Below are positions 37,780 to 48,021 of a stretch of DNA of 64,000 nucleotides, piece after piece. The notes below the pieces were generated by a model that was not told where the DNA came from, ran no database searches, and saw only the letters and a program-made list of their open reading frames with translations. Positions within the stretch are counted from its first letter, which is position 1, and every line of letters begins with the position of its first letter. This DNA comes from Meira nashicola. Lineage: Eukaryota; Basidiomycota; Exobasidiomycetes; Exobasidiales; Brachybasidiaceae. The stretch lies in NCBI GenBank assembly GCA_001600355.1, contig BCJU01000002.1, forward strand, positions 2,046,001 to 2,110,000, read 5' to 3'. Position numbers and translations under genes: made by a program.

Positions 37780-40700
37780 ATGACGATCGATAGTGATGAA
37801 GAAAAGATCTCCATTTTAGCATCATTGAAAGAACTCGGAATAGATGAGCCAAAAAGTACAGATTCAAAGGCTATTTTAGAAGATGCACTCAATCATGCCG
37901 GAATAGCAACGTACGGTAAAAATGAAGGACAAAATAAACTATATAGCGATGAGGAGATGAGCATACTGTTAGAACAGCAATTTCTAAAGCCAAATTTGAA
38001 AGTAAAAGATTCCCTTTTAGGATCTTCACAAATTCATTGGGAACGCCAGCCAGATATTCAAAGCTTATTACCCATTCAGCCTACCCCATTTCCTACCAAA
38101 CTTATTCTTAATCGCAAAGGTTTACAAGGTGAAGTGATCGGATTGAAAGAAGTACCAGCACAATCTACACGAACAACAGTAAAATTAGGTGAAAGTAGTT
38201 CGAATCCTGCATCCAAACAACGAAGTAAGCAGGGCACAATCACCTCAATCACACGAAGTTCCGCCTCATCGGCTGCAGCTCATAATGGTGCACACTTTGT
38301 ACGCGGTAAGATCGGACAAAGAATGTTTGTTCCTGGCGGTTTAGAAAATGAGATTGTAGCAGGCGATGAAGACGAAGATGATGAGGACGATGAAGCTAAA
38401 GAGCAAGACTTTATCGCCAAACAAGTGGCATCGATAGAAAAGGAGATTGGAAAAGGAATCGGATTGAGTACTCATGTTCCTGGCTTTCGTCGAAGATTTA
38501 GAAAAGGTGGTGCTCCTTTGGAAGAAGATAGGGACGAAGATGAAGTTGATGGATTGGGTTCATCAGAATTTGTTGGTTTGCAGCTGCAAGATCCTCGAGT
38601 AGGTCTTCAGTCCGCCAAAAGTCCTCCTTCACAAGAAAATGTTGGAAAGGAAGTAGAGTCCAAACCCGCAAATGACATTCAGCAAGAATTCGATGCAGAT
38701 ATAGATGAGCTCTTACCCATACAGCGACCTTCTACATCCCAAAAACCTGATCGAAAGACGCTCGAAGCAAAGCGAGACTGGGCCCACGTTGTCGACATGA
38801 ATCGAAAGATGACAAACTTTCACCAATTGGTCCCCGATATGGCACATAAATACCCATTCGAATTGGATGATTTCCAAAAGGAAGCAGTTTATCATCTTGA
38901 GCAAGGAGATAGCGTATTCGTTGCAGCGCATACATCTGCCGGTAAGACTGTTGTGGCTGAATATGCCATCTCCTTGGCATCCAAGCATATGACCAGATGC
39001 ATTTATACCTCACCCATTAAAGCTCTTTCCAATCAAAAATTCCGCGATTTCAAACAAACTTTTGGAGCGGAAAATGTCGGCATTCTTACTGGAGATGTGC
39101 AGATCAATCCTGAAGCACCATGCCTAATTATGACGACGGAAATTTTACGAAGTATGTTATATCGAGGAGCAGATCTTATCCGTGATGTTGAATTTGTCAT
39201 TTTTGATGAAGTACATTATGTCAACGACCAAGAACGTGGTGTTGTATGGGAGGAAGTAATCATTCTATGTCCTCAACATATCAGCCTAATTCTCTTATCG
39301 GCCACAGTTCCCAATACAAAGGAATTTGCCGATTGGGTCGGTCGAACGAAAAAGAAAGATATTTATGTCATCAGTACACCAAAACGTCCTGTTCCACTAG
39401 AGCACTTCCTTTACGCTGGTAAGGATCTATTCAAGATTGTCGATGCTCGGGGACAATTTCTTGGTCAAGGAATTAAAGAAGCAGGCGATGCTATCAAAAG
39501 AAGGCAAGACAAGGATCGAGAAGTCAATGGCTTGCCTCCAATCAACGCTCCCCAGCGTGGAGGAGGTCGTGGTGGACAAAGGGGTGCACCCGGTCAACGA
39601 GGTGCTGTGGCCGCAAGGCGTGCGATGCCGAGAGGAAGAGGCGGAGGAGGAAACTTTTCTGGAGGAGGTCAATCAGGCAGAGGAGACAAGAGTCTTTGGG
39701 TTCATTTGGTCGGTATGCTAAAGAAGAAAGAATTACTGCCGGTGGTAACGTTTGTGTTTTCGAAGAAGCGTTGCGAGGAGTATGCAAGCAGTCTACCAAA
39801 TACCGATCTCTGCACGGCAAAGGATAAAAGTGAGGTTCACATCGTGATCGAGAGAAGCTTAACACGGCTCAAAGGTACGGATAAGCAATTACCTCAAATT
39901 GCACGCATGCGAGACCTTTTGAGTAGAGGTATTGGAGTTCACCATGGTGGTTTGCTTCCGATCGTCAAGGAAGTTGTGGAAATATTGTTCCAACGGGGAC
40001 TTGTGAAAGTTTTATTCGCGACTGAAACATTTGCAATGGGTGTCAATATGCCTGCTCGTAGCGTTGTATTCTCTGGAATACGTAAACATGACGGCCATAG
40101 TTTCAGAGAATTACTGGCAGGTGAATACACCCAAATGTCTGGTCGTGCAGGTCGCCGTGGTTTGGATGCTACAGGTGTGGTGATCATCAATGCTGCTGAT
40201 GAATTACCTGAGACGGAAGTCCTTCATAAGATGTTGTTAGGTTCAGCAACCAAGTTGAAGAGTCAATTCCGCTTAACTTATAACATGATTCTCAACCTTT
40301 TAAGAGTCGAAGCACTCAAAGTGGAGGAAATGATCAAAAGAAGTTTCTCGGAAAACGCATCTCAACGCTTACTGCCAGATCAGCAAAAGAAAGTCAAAGA
40401 GATCGAGAAACATTTGGCAAGTCTTCCTGCAATGCCATCCGAAGAGCGCGCGGCAAAGCTTGATACTTATTATGACATGAGTTTAAGCGCAAGCATCGCG
40501 AATCAGGATGTACTACAACTTGCACTTCAACAAGCGCAAGGAAGCAAGAATTTCAACCCGGGTCGCTTACTTATTCTGCACGATTCCCATTTTGCCTCTT
40601 TCTCGCCTGCAGTCTTGGTCAAGCAAGTCAGCAAGGAGGAATTCTTAGTCTTGGCTGCCGTTTCTGAAGATCGTAAAAATGGTAAATTTGATTCTAAATT

Positions 40701-41733
40701 TGAACGTGTTCCGCCTCTATGGCCTCCTACTCTGCTTGGTTATTCCACCGAAGGTCTTGTATATGACCTTCGTGAAGTGCCTCTTTCAAGCATTTGCATG
40801 ATCACAGAATATGATCTCAAGATCGAACAGTCGATGATTATGGCATTGAGAATTTCAGCTATGCAGCGTACGGTATCATTGATGATTCCTTTGATCGAGC
40901 AAATGGCAAAGAGAGATACTATACCAGAGGTAGATTGGAGTAAGATGCGAAGAATTGATTTTCAAGAATTATTACAACAGAGATCTCAATACAATGAACA
41001 TGTGCTGAAGTTCATCAAGACTTCAGGATCTGGCTTGACCGAAGAAGCAACATTTGAGCGAGAATATGGCATGATGCATCAACGGAAACAATTACTTGTG
41101 CAAATTTCTCGTTTAAATCGTGCTATTTCGGATGAAAATTTGGAGTTGCTGCCGGACTATCATCAACGAATTGAAGTATTAAAGCGTTTGCACTTTGTTG
41201 ACAATCAACACGAAAATGTTTTGCTCAAAGGTAGAGTTGCTTGTGAGATCAATTCGATTGACGAATTGGTAACGACTGAATTGATCTTGGACAATTTCTG
41301 GACTCAATACGAACCTGAAGAAGTTGTAGGCCTTTTATCTTGCTTGATTTTCAAGGAAAAGGCCGAAGGAGAAAATGAATTAGAAGGAAAGTTGGCGGAA
41401 GGTTATGCGGCGATCGTTCAAACAGCTGAACGCATTTCTGCCGTTCAAGCACAATGTCAATTAAATCATGAAGATTATGAAAGGTCTCTAAAAACACACA
41501 TGATTCCAGTTGCATATGCATGGGCACGCGGAACTCCATTTGCGGAAATTTGTCAAATGACAGAGATCGCAGAGGGAACGATTGTACGTGTGATCACAAG
41601 ATTGGATGAATCTTGTCGCGAATTAAGAGATGCGGCAAGAGTGATCGGTGATGCTGATCTATGGGCAAAGATGGAAAAATGTATGGAGTTAATAAGACGT
41701 GATATCGTCTTTGCGGCCAGTTTGTACTTTTAA
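37780..41733 (+). CDS. SKI2: Ski2 DExH-box RNA helicase (Ski complex)
   Basis: A 1317-residue cytoplasmic 3'-5' RNA helicase that feeds mRNA into the exosome as part of the Ski complex. Visible: an N-terminal extension with PGGLENEI-like and acidic segments, then HKYPFELDDFQKEAVYHLEQGDSVFVAAHTSAGKT (Walker A AGKT 387-390), DEVH box (476-479), LSATVPNTKEFADW, a Gly/Arg-rich insertion with RGG motifs (about 590-640), GVHHGGLLPIVKE, AMGVNMPARSVVF, and QMSGRAGRRGLD. The arch/KOW-like region follows, and the C-terminal DSHCT domain ends in DIVFAASLYF. The RGG insertion sits where Ski2 has its arch-side insertion. The ATG at 37780 follows an in-frame region without ATG. Single exon, similar in length to yeast Ski2 (1287). 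It could be confused with Mtr4, but N-terminal features and insertion favour Ski2. Confidence 0.92.
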   Translation: MTIDSDEEKISILASLKELGIDEPKSTDSKAILEDALNHAGIATYGKNEGQNKLYSDEEMSILLEQQFLKPNLKVKDSLLGSSQIHWERQPDIQSLLPIQPTPFPTKLILNRKGLQGEVIGLKEVPAQSTRTTVKLGESSSNPASKQRSKQGTITSITRSSASSAAAHNGAHFVRGKIGQRMFVPGGLENEIVAGDEDEDDEDDEAKEQDFIAKQVASIEKEIGKGIGLSTHVPGFRRRFRKGGAPLEEDRDEDEVDGLGSSEFVGLQLQDPRVGLQSAKSPPSQENVGKEVESKPANDIQQEFDADIDELLPIQRPSTSQKPDRKTLEAKRDWAHVVDMNRKMTNFHQLVPDMAHKYPFELDDFQKEAVYHLEQGDSVFVAAHTSAGKTVVAEYAISLASKHMTRCIYTSPIKALSNQKFRDFKQTFGAENVGILTGDVQINPEAPCLIMTTEILRSMLYRGADLIRDVEFVIFDEVHYVNDQERGVVWEEVIILCPQHISLILLSATVPNTKEFADWVGRTKKKDIYVISTPKRPVPLEHFLYAGKDLFKIVDARGQFLGQGIKEAGDAIKRRQDKDREVNGLPPINAPQRGGGRGGQRGAPGQRGAVAARRAMPRGRGGGGNFSGGGQSGRGDKSLWVHLVGMLKKKELLPVVTFVFSKKRCEEYASSLPNTDLCTAKDKSEVHIVIERSLTRLKGTDKQLPQIARMRDLLSRGIGVHHGGLLPIVKEVVEILFQRGLVKVLFATETFAMGVNMPARSVVFSGIRKHDGHSFRELLAGEYTQMSGRAGRRGLDATGVVIINAADELPETEVLHKMLLGSATKLKSQFRLTYNMILNLLRVEALKVEEMIKRSFSENASQRLLPDQQKKVKEIEKHLASLPAMPSEERAAKLDTYYDMSLSASIANQDVLQLALQQAQGSKNFNPGRLLILHDSHFASFSPAVLVKQVSKEEFLVLAAVSEDRKNGKFDSKFERVPPLWPPTLLGYSTEGLVYDLREVPLSSICMITEYDLKIEQSMIMALRISAMQRTVSLMIPLIEQMAKRDTIPEVDWSKMRRIDFQELLQQRSQYNEHVLKFIKTSGSGLTEEATFEREYGMMHQRKQLLVQISRLNRAISDENLELLPDYHQRIEVLKRLHFVDNQHENVLLKGRVACEINSIDELVTTELILDNFWTQYEPEEVVGLLSCLIFKEKAEGENELEGKLAEGYAAIVQTAERISAVQAQCQLNHEDYERSLKTHMIPVAYAWARGTPFAEICQMTEIAEGTIVRVITRLDESCRELRDAARVIGDADLWAKMEKCMELIRRDIVFAASLYF

Positions 41734-41926
41734 ACAATTGAATCAATCTTTGTTTTGTATAAGAAAAAAATGAATGTTTTCATTGTGATAGAATTAAAAA
41801 TACAGCAGCGGGATCAAGTCAAGTCTGAAAACCTCGCTTTGGTTGTGTCTAGCTACAGGAATGAGAGAAAAAGTGTTCAAGATAATAATATACAATAGAA
41901 GACGAAAAGAAAGTTGGTTATGACTT

Positions 41927-43516
41927 TCATACGAATTGCTTTGCAGAGGTTGGTTTCAAAGAAGCAAAGCGTGGAGAAGTACTTTTTGTTAATCGGTCGA
42001 TTTTATTGGATTGATCATTACTCGAAATACCTGTTTCGAGATGATTTTGTGATGGTCTCCGTTGAAAGAAGTTTGTCAAAGAGCGTATGTTTGTAATAGA
42101 AGATTGATTTGTTAACTTTTTCATTTTTGTTTGCCTTTGAGGCATTTCTCCAATTGAAGTTGTAGAAAGTTGACGAACATGTTGACGAGCGTTCCAAGTT
42201 GCTTGCATGAATGCTAAATCTTTTGCCATATCCAAAGCACTTGGAATTCGTGATGATTCTTGTTCAATTTCAGGGAATAAAGATTGTTGTTTGATTTCAT
42301 TCGATTGTTCACGTTCAACATCTTCAGCGATTATTGCCATTCCTAAAGCTTCATGTAAACGTTCGATTCGTGAAACGTGTTGTGAAGAATGATCAAGTGC
42401 TTCATTCGATCCGTGAGAAGTTAAATCTTCTTCATCCGAAGCAGAAAGTTGTAAGCCTAAAAAGTTACTAGAATAAACTTTTGATCCTCTTCGCCATCCT
42501 AAAGGTGCTTCATAATCCAATTTTGGAGAAGTGAATTCCATTAAAATATCATCTTCTTCAAATAATCCGATAGGTTTTGTATTGTCCAAAGAAATTTCAG
42601 CTTGATCTTTATCAAATTGTTCGAGCTTTTGTTTAAGTTCAACGTCTAAATTTTTAATTTCTTGTTCAATCTCAGCTTGACGTTTACGTTGATCTTGTGT
42701 TTCTGCATCATCGGATTCCAAAGAAGGAGAATCGGGAAGTGAAACTGTTCGCTTTTGAAGAGGATGAGAGATGTCAATTTCACTGCTTTGGCGCGCGAAT
42801 TCATCTGTTTCACACATTTGCGTCTTTTCAGGGTTCAATTGTAAACCATTTTCCTTCATCCATCTCTGTAAAGCAAAAGAAGGTTGAACATGTGATGTTA
42901 CAACACCTTGAACTTTTTCATCATGTTCGCATTGATTGTACAAAGATGTTGAACCGGATGAAGGTGTTAAGAATGCTTCTTCGACTGCTTCGATCGGATA
43001 TTCATCTCTTGATTCTAATGCTTCCATTCGTCTATAATGCGTAGAAATTATAGTCTTTTTTTGTAATGCGATGCTAGAATTATAAGAATGTTTGATGATT
43101 GACTTTTTTGAACTTGGATTATGATGATGATTGTGATGACTAATGATTGGCTCTGATCGAATTTGAGATCTTTCGGGAGTGCAAGGAGCGCCTGTTAAAG
43201 CAGCCATGGCATCTTGTCTTGCACATTTAATCGAACAATAAATACCAACTTCATCTTCATCTTCTTTTGTAATACTTTGACCGCAAAAGCAGATTTGTTG
43301 ATGTTCCTCCATATCTACAGATACTTCAGAAGATGTTCTGTAACATTCTTCTTGTTGATCAACGTCGGAGAATGAACTTGAAGAAGATGCAGAATCGGAT
43401 AATGAAATGTATGAGGATGAATTGACCATGTTGTTGTTGTTTCGTTTTGATTTACGTTGTTGAAAGGGTGATTGTAGTAGTGCTTGTGTTTGTGCTTGTG
43501 TTGAGAGAATTGTCAT
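41927..43516 (-). CDS. uncharacterised protein with CxCG...YCSxxCAxxDA motif
   Basis: A 529-residue, mostly disordered, Ser/Gln/Glu-rich protein. The one conserved-looking element lies near residues 75-110: ICFCGQSI, then about 12 residues, then IYCSIKCARQDAMAALTG. Four cysteines are arranged as in a small zinc-binding finger. I believe similar motifs occur in many basidiomycete hypothetical proteins, but I know no function. The rest has Ser-rich segments, one coiled coil (about 265-305, EIEQEIKNLDVELKQKLEQ) and a basic C-terminus. ATG 43516 (MTILSTQ) is the first Met in frame; upstream codons to 43552 lack ATG. Convergent with SKI2 (193 bp). Confidence 0.65.
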   Translation of the reverse strand: MTILSTQAQTQALLQSPFQQRKSKRNNNNMVNSSSYISLSDSASSSSSFSDVDQQEECYRTSSEVSVDMEEHQQICFCGQSITKEDEDEVGIYCSIKCARQDAMAALTGAPCTPERSQIRSEPIISHHNHHHNPSSKKSIIKHSYNSSIALQKKTIISTHYRRMEALESRDEYPIEAVEEAFLTPSSGSTSLYNQCEHDEKVQGVVTSHVQPSFALQRWMKENGLQLNPEKTQMCETDEFARQSSEIDISHPLQKRTVSLPDSPSLESDDAETQDQRKRQAEIEQEIKNLDVELKQKLEQFDKDQAEISLDNTKPIGLFEEDDILMEFTSPKLDYEAPLGWRRGSKVYSSNFLGLQLSASDEEDLTSHGSNEALDHSSQHVSRIERLHEALGMAIIAEDVEREQSNEIKQQSLFPEIEQESSRIPSALDMAKDLAFMQATWNARQHVRQLSTTSIGEMPQRQTKMKKLTNQSSITNIRSLTNFFQRRPSQNHLETGISSNDQSNKIDRLTKSTSPRFASLKPTSAKQFV

Positions 43517-44567
43517 AGAGAGAGAAAATTCGTGATAGATAGGATACAGCAATTGTTTGATTCCACCTCAAGTGGTTATCTAGAATGTAAAAACGGGGAC
43601 GAGGGTTCTTTGTCAAATTTTTCTAGGAAAGAATGTCTTTTTATACTTTCTCTGCTAGGAACGTTGAGTTCCATAATTGATCGACCTTGTTTGTTTGTAA
43701 TTATGGAACCATTTCATGTTCCATTGTGACACTCAATGCAATGCACTCTTCCAGGGGCCGCAAATAAAAAATAGTTTATAGGTGAAACTTTAGGCTGCAC
43801 ACTGCAAGGTGGAATGTGAAAAAGGTTATCATAACGTCTGATCCCATAAAAAAACCCTACAAGCTGACAATGCAGAACGCTCATCATGATCGGCAGAATG
43901 AAAACTGTTGAAGTTTGATGAATGTATGCGTGCTTCCATTAAACAATTATTGTTAGAAATCCTGATACAATAAAGAATCCCCTGACCGCTCGCGTTAGCC
44001 TAGAAGAGGATGGGAAAATGCTCATGTACACCCGTATGTAGCATACATACTGAAAACTGTCGCAGCGGATCAATGAAGGATATTGAATAGATCCGATCAG
44101 CAGCATGCATATATGAGAGATTTTATCATAAAATTCAATCACATACCTTGAGAGCAAACTCCTGGCTTTAGCGTAAGAAAAAAGAAAAAACAGAGAGAGT
44201 TTGGTAACAAATAATATTTTTTTGCATGACGCTAATGATCTTCAATCATGATTGTGTTTGGAAATGCAAGTATGAGTTCACAGATAGGACGGGTCATTAG
44301 CATTCAGGGTGAACTATACAGGTTGCCCTTGCATGTACGCTAAAATAGTATGTTTCCTTTTGTTCGCCGAGGTTAAGCAACACAAAACGCGTAAACTACA
44401 TTATTCAACACGAATGAGAAATGCAACCTCTCACGTGTAAACTAGAATAATCTTAGCAAACATTTCAGTAAGCAATCAAGATCCGAAATCCGACTCCACT
44501 TTCTTTCTCACTTCTTCTTACTTTCATCATCTTTTGTAATTCATGTCATTCTCGAATTCAAAGATCA
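43517..44567. promoter_or_regulatory. divergent intergenic region (Cys-motif gene / mitochondrial gene)
   Basis: 1.05 kb between divergent starts. AT-rich, with short A and T tracts; nothing else is recognisable. Small frames on the minus strand (about 43939-44157) do not look coding. Confidence 0.35.
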
Positions 44568-47500
44568 ATGCATATACAGCATTGGCGATGTTTGGCAAGT
44601 TTAGCCAGGCGTTCAAGTATACGTCTAGAGGGAAATATTGTTCATAGCATCAGTAAAGATGGCTACGCTCCAAACCAACAAAGTAGAGCCTATTCTGACC
44701 AAGCGTCATCGTCATCCAGCAGCAGACAAGTATTAGACAAAACTTCACAACAAATTTGGAAAAATGAAGAAATCAAAGTACTTGACGAATTTTCTAGATC
44801 TAAGATAAAAACTGATGAGCATCAAGTACCTTTAGAGACATTGATTGCCGTTCTCAATGACATCGAAACGCCGGATTTGGATCGAGTCGGGGCTTACAGA
44901 GATTTACGGTCAATGTATGAAGATGTAAAAGGAGGAATAAGTGATGAAGGTATACTATTATTAAGTGAACAAGCTGTTCAACAAGGATATACGCATATAG
45001 TATATGCAATCTTGCATGATCTTCACCAAGATTGGTTTGGATTAGAAATAGGCTCTCTGCGACGAAGCAAAGTGTTATGCTCTATCCTTCTTAACTTAGA
45101 AGCTTATTTCAAGAAATCGATTCCCGCGCAAAGCGAACTGAATCATCTTGAAACGCAAGTAGATCATTTCAAGAGCGCTGCTTGTACGAGAAATATGGAA
45201 TTTGCGTGCAAAATTTTGAATGAAAATATAATGTCACTCAAGGAGAAAGGACAAGATATAGATCTTACAGAAGAATTTGAACCGCATACAGCACTTCACC
45301 TTTCGACATCCATCGCATTCATGGACGCTGATTATGAGATGGCACCTCTATTATCCGCGCTGCTCGATCTTGTACTCAACCAGCCGCCGTCAACCTTCAA
45401 GGAGGTAAATGGAATGCGTATTTTCGTCTATGCTTTGTCTTGCTATCTATGCCGTTCACGTCGTATACAAATGTTTCATGAAAGGGCGGGAAAGGATCCA
45501 TTTTCCTATTCGACTAGAATTGTAGAGTTGGTCGATCAGTGCATGTCTATGTACGGGATGTCTACTTCGCTAAAGCTGGACCTTTACTCAAGAACGCTAT
45601 TGGACAGACTAATGGATAGGTGCGAGCTTTCTCCAATCAATCGAAACACGATTCAAGTGCTTTTATCCATTCAGTCAACATTGGCATCTATGTTGTTGCA
45701 AACTGGGTCATATGCTGCATGTATGAACGTCTTTTTTGAGATGCTCGATGACTTCAGAATGATATTCACACCCACTTTTGACGGCAAGGTCACAATGTTA
45801 GACCTCGAGCTCATCTTACTAATAGGCTTCCGTTATACTCTACGTTCGGCAACGAGTGAAATCAGTAAGGACATTTATGATAGCAGGATAGTATCACGTC
45901 TATTACCCATCTTGATTCGACATGCTCTTCTGGACAATAGGTCGGACGATTTATTATGGTTACGAGATTTCGGTAACAGGCTTGTAGATTCTGGCGAAGC
46001 TAAAGAATTCGTAAATGTGGTAAAACAAACTGTCAAAGAGTTGGATAGCGTCAATGAAGGGAATGCAGCCGGCTTTGATGTTTTGGCAATGTTTGGCGGT
46101 CAACTGATCACATCAGCGATCGAGCAAATCTCGCGTAATCGTGAAATGCTTCTCTCCTTTTTATGCGCTTTGCAGATAGTACATCCTGAGAAAAACAAGA
46201 TTGGAGATGCACGAGTCGACCTCATTTTCTTAGATGATTTACGTACACGGTTGATCATAACCTGTATGAAGGGTGGACTTCGGATGATTTCAAAAGGCTT
46301 TTTCTTGCGATGGAGAGAGGTACGAGTGAAGGAGCCCATCACATTTGCATTGATCAACGCTAAGCTGTCCTTGCTCAATGACTTGAATGAAGAAGGCAAG
46401 GATGTCTCAGAGCAAACAAAGGAGGAGGCAGAGCAAATAATCGATGGAGCGCCTTCTGCTGTATCATCAAGCTCTCATTGTGCATCTTTGATCGTAGCAG
46501 ATGAGCTGAGACTTGGAGCAAAGAAGTGGCATAAAATGATAGGGGAACGGTCGGACAAAGTACGAGAGCATGAAGAGAATTCATCAACCGACCAGTCGAC
46601 ACCTGGTGGACTCATACCTCGACATATTAAAAGCGCTTACGATGTTTTGCTATCTTTCCTGATGTCTAAACGACGTAGGGAATGGAACGAGAAAGATAGG
46701 ATCAACGTAGCTCATATGCTCTTCCGACTTGGTCATTCTCGTGAAGCGCAATTGTGCCTTTCAACTATCGCAAAAGATAAAGCAAGATACCCCGAAAATA
46801 CCCTTGCAATCCTGGCTCGAGGAATAGCAGACAGTGATGTGGAAGAAGGAGTAAAATTTCTCGAACAAAGATCAGAAGCCGAAGATTCCGCCCAATTAAT
46901 CACAGATAAGGTGATTGGACCTATCTTTATTTTGGCTATGCTTCAAGGCAGAATTGAACTTATCCATAGGTTATTACGATTAAGCGAAAAATCAGGTACT
47001 ACGGAAGGTTTAGCAATGAGAAGCAGAAATGTTTTGGCAATGACTGCATATGACAAACAAGGGACAGGGTTCAAAGATCACTTTGAAGCGAAAGATGAAG
47101 TGAAGTTATCGGACGATAGCCCCATCGATAATCTCTTTGATGATGTTAGGGCCACGCAGAGTTGGCTGTACACTATGCTAGACAAAGGACTTTTGTCAAC
47201 CGATCCTGAAATAATCAAAAAGATGATTATCGGATGCATTGAACGAGCGAAAAATATTCGACAAGAGTACGAGCAAGCGGGAAAAGGAAAAATTGGAGAT
47301 GCAACATCAGATCGAATGAATCGATTGGCAAGTACTCTATTGCAATATTCTGCACAAAACCTACAATCCGTCGATGATGAGACAACGATGTTGGTTCTTT
47401 CTGCTTTTCACGTTAGCGCTGGTCATCAAGCAAAAGGTGGAAATCGTGCTTACCGACAACAGAGAATTAATGAACTAGATGCGATCGTTGGAGCAATTCG

Positions 47501-47936
47501 ATGGGTTACAGAATACCGAATCACTCCAAAGCATTGGAAGAATAGGAAAAATGCTTTTAATCATGAAAAGATGGGATCCCTAGTGAAGAAGACAAAATCG
47601 AACCTTATAGACTCTAACACCCTCATCAATGTTCTGCCACCAATAACTTTTCGCAGTTTAATCTTAGCTTATTCACGCTTGAACGATAATCTGGGTATGG
47701 CAAGCGTAATTCAATGGCTTCGTGACGAATGCGATATAAGCTTAGTAGAATTATCGAAAGGCTGGAAAGGGGTTGGATTTGCCAAATTTATCAAAAAACG
47801 AGTCTATCTTTCATCTCAACGAGGGTCTATGGATTCTGCACAACAAACGCTAAATTGGATTAGCGGTCAGGAAAGCGTACCGTTAATCAAATCATGGTGG
47901 TATGAACCTAAGCAAAATGAAGATTTAGGAAATTGA
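44568..47936 (+). CDS. large putative mitochondrial helical-repeat protein
   Basis: A 1122-residue single-exon protein. The N-terminus (MHIQHWRCLASLARRSSIRLEGN, with Arg and few acids, followed by Ser-rich sequence) resembles a mitochondrial presequence. The rest is predicted from composition to be almost wholly alpha-helical with repeated helix-turn-helix pairs, for example a segment near residue 1035 reading RSLILAYSRLNDNLGMASVIQWL, which is PPR-like. No catalytic motif is visible. Fungal PPR-type proteins of this size act on mitochondrial mRNA stability or translation and diverge fast; this is the best guess, not a firm call. ATG context is atcaATGCAT. It converges with the hydrolase gene (85 bp). 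Confidence 0.6.
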   Translation: MHIQHWRCLASLARRSSIRLEGNIVHSISKDGYAPNQQSRAYSDQASSSSSSRQVLDKTSQQIWKNEEIKVLDEFSRSKIKTDEHQVPLETLIAVLNDIETPDLDRVGAYRDLRSMYEDVKGGISDEGILLLSEQAVQQGYTHIVYAILHDLHQDWFGLEIGSLRRSKVLCSILLNLEAYFKKSIPAQSELNHLETQVDHFKSAACTRNMEFACKILNENIMSLKEKGQDIDLTEEFEPHTALHLSTSIAFMDADYEMAPLLSALLDLVLNQPPSTFKEVNGMRIFVYALSCYLCRSRRIQMFHERAGKDPFSYSTRIVELVDQCMSMYGMSTSLKLDLYSRTLLDRLMDRCELSPINRNTIQVLLSIQSTLASMLLQTGSYAACMNVFFEMLDDFRMIFTPTFDGKVTMLDLELILLIGFRYTLRSATSEISKDIYDSRIVSRLLPILIRHALLDNRSDDLLWLRDFGNRLVDSGEAKEFVNVVKQTVKELDSVNEGNAAGFDVLAMFGGQLITSAIEQISRNREMLLSFLCALQIVHPEKNKIGDARVDLIFLDDLRTRLIITCMKGGLRMISKGFFLRWREVRVKEPITFALINAKLSLLNDLNEEGKDVSEQTKEEAEQIIDGAPSAVSSSSHCASLIVADELRLGAKKWHKMIGERSDKVREHEENSSTDQSTPGGLIPRHIKSAYDVLLSFLMSKRRREWNEKDRINVAHMLFRLGHSREAQLCLSTIAKDKARYPENTLAILARGIADSDVEEGVKFLEQRSEAEDSAQLITDKVIGPIFILAMLQGRIELIHRLLRLSEKSGTTEGLAMRSRNVLAMTAYDKQGTGFKDHFEAKDEVKLSDDSPIDNLFDDVRATQSWLYTMLDKGLLSTDPEIIKKMIIGCIERAKNIRQEYEQAGKGKIGDATSDRMNRLASTLLQYSAQNLQSVDDETTMLVLSAFHVSAGHQAKGGNRAYRQQRINELDAIVGAIRWVTEYRITPKHWKNRKNAFNHEKMGSLVKKTKSNLIDSNTLINVLPPITFRSLILAYSRLNDNLGMASVIQWLRDECDISLVELSKGWKGVGFAKFIKKRVYLSSQRGSMDSAQQTLNWISGQESVPLIKSWWYEPKQNEDLGN

Positions 47937-48021
47937 GGTTGGAATGCTCTAAATGTACTTTATAATTGTATTATAAAATTTAAAATGCTACTATTACAAA
48001 ATGCATTTGAATATTATAGAA

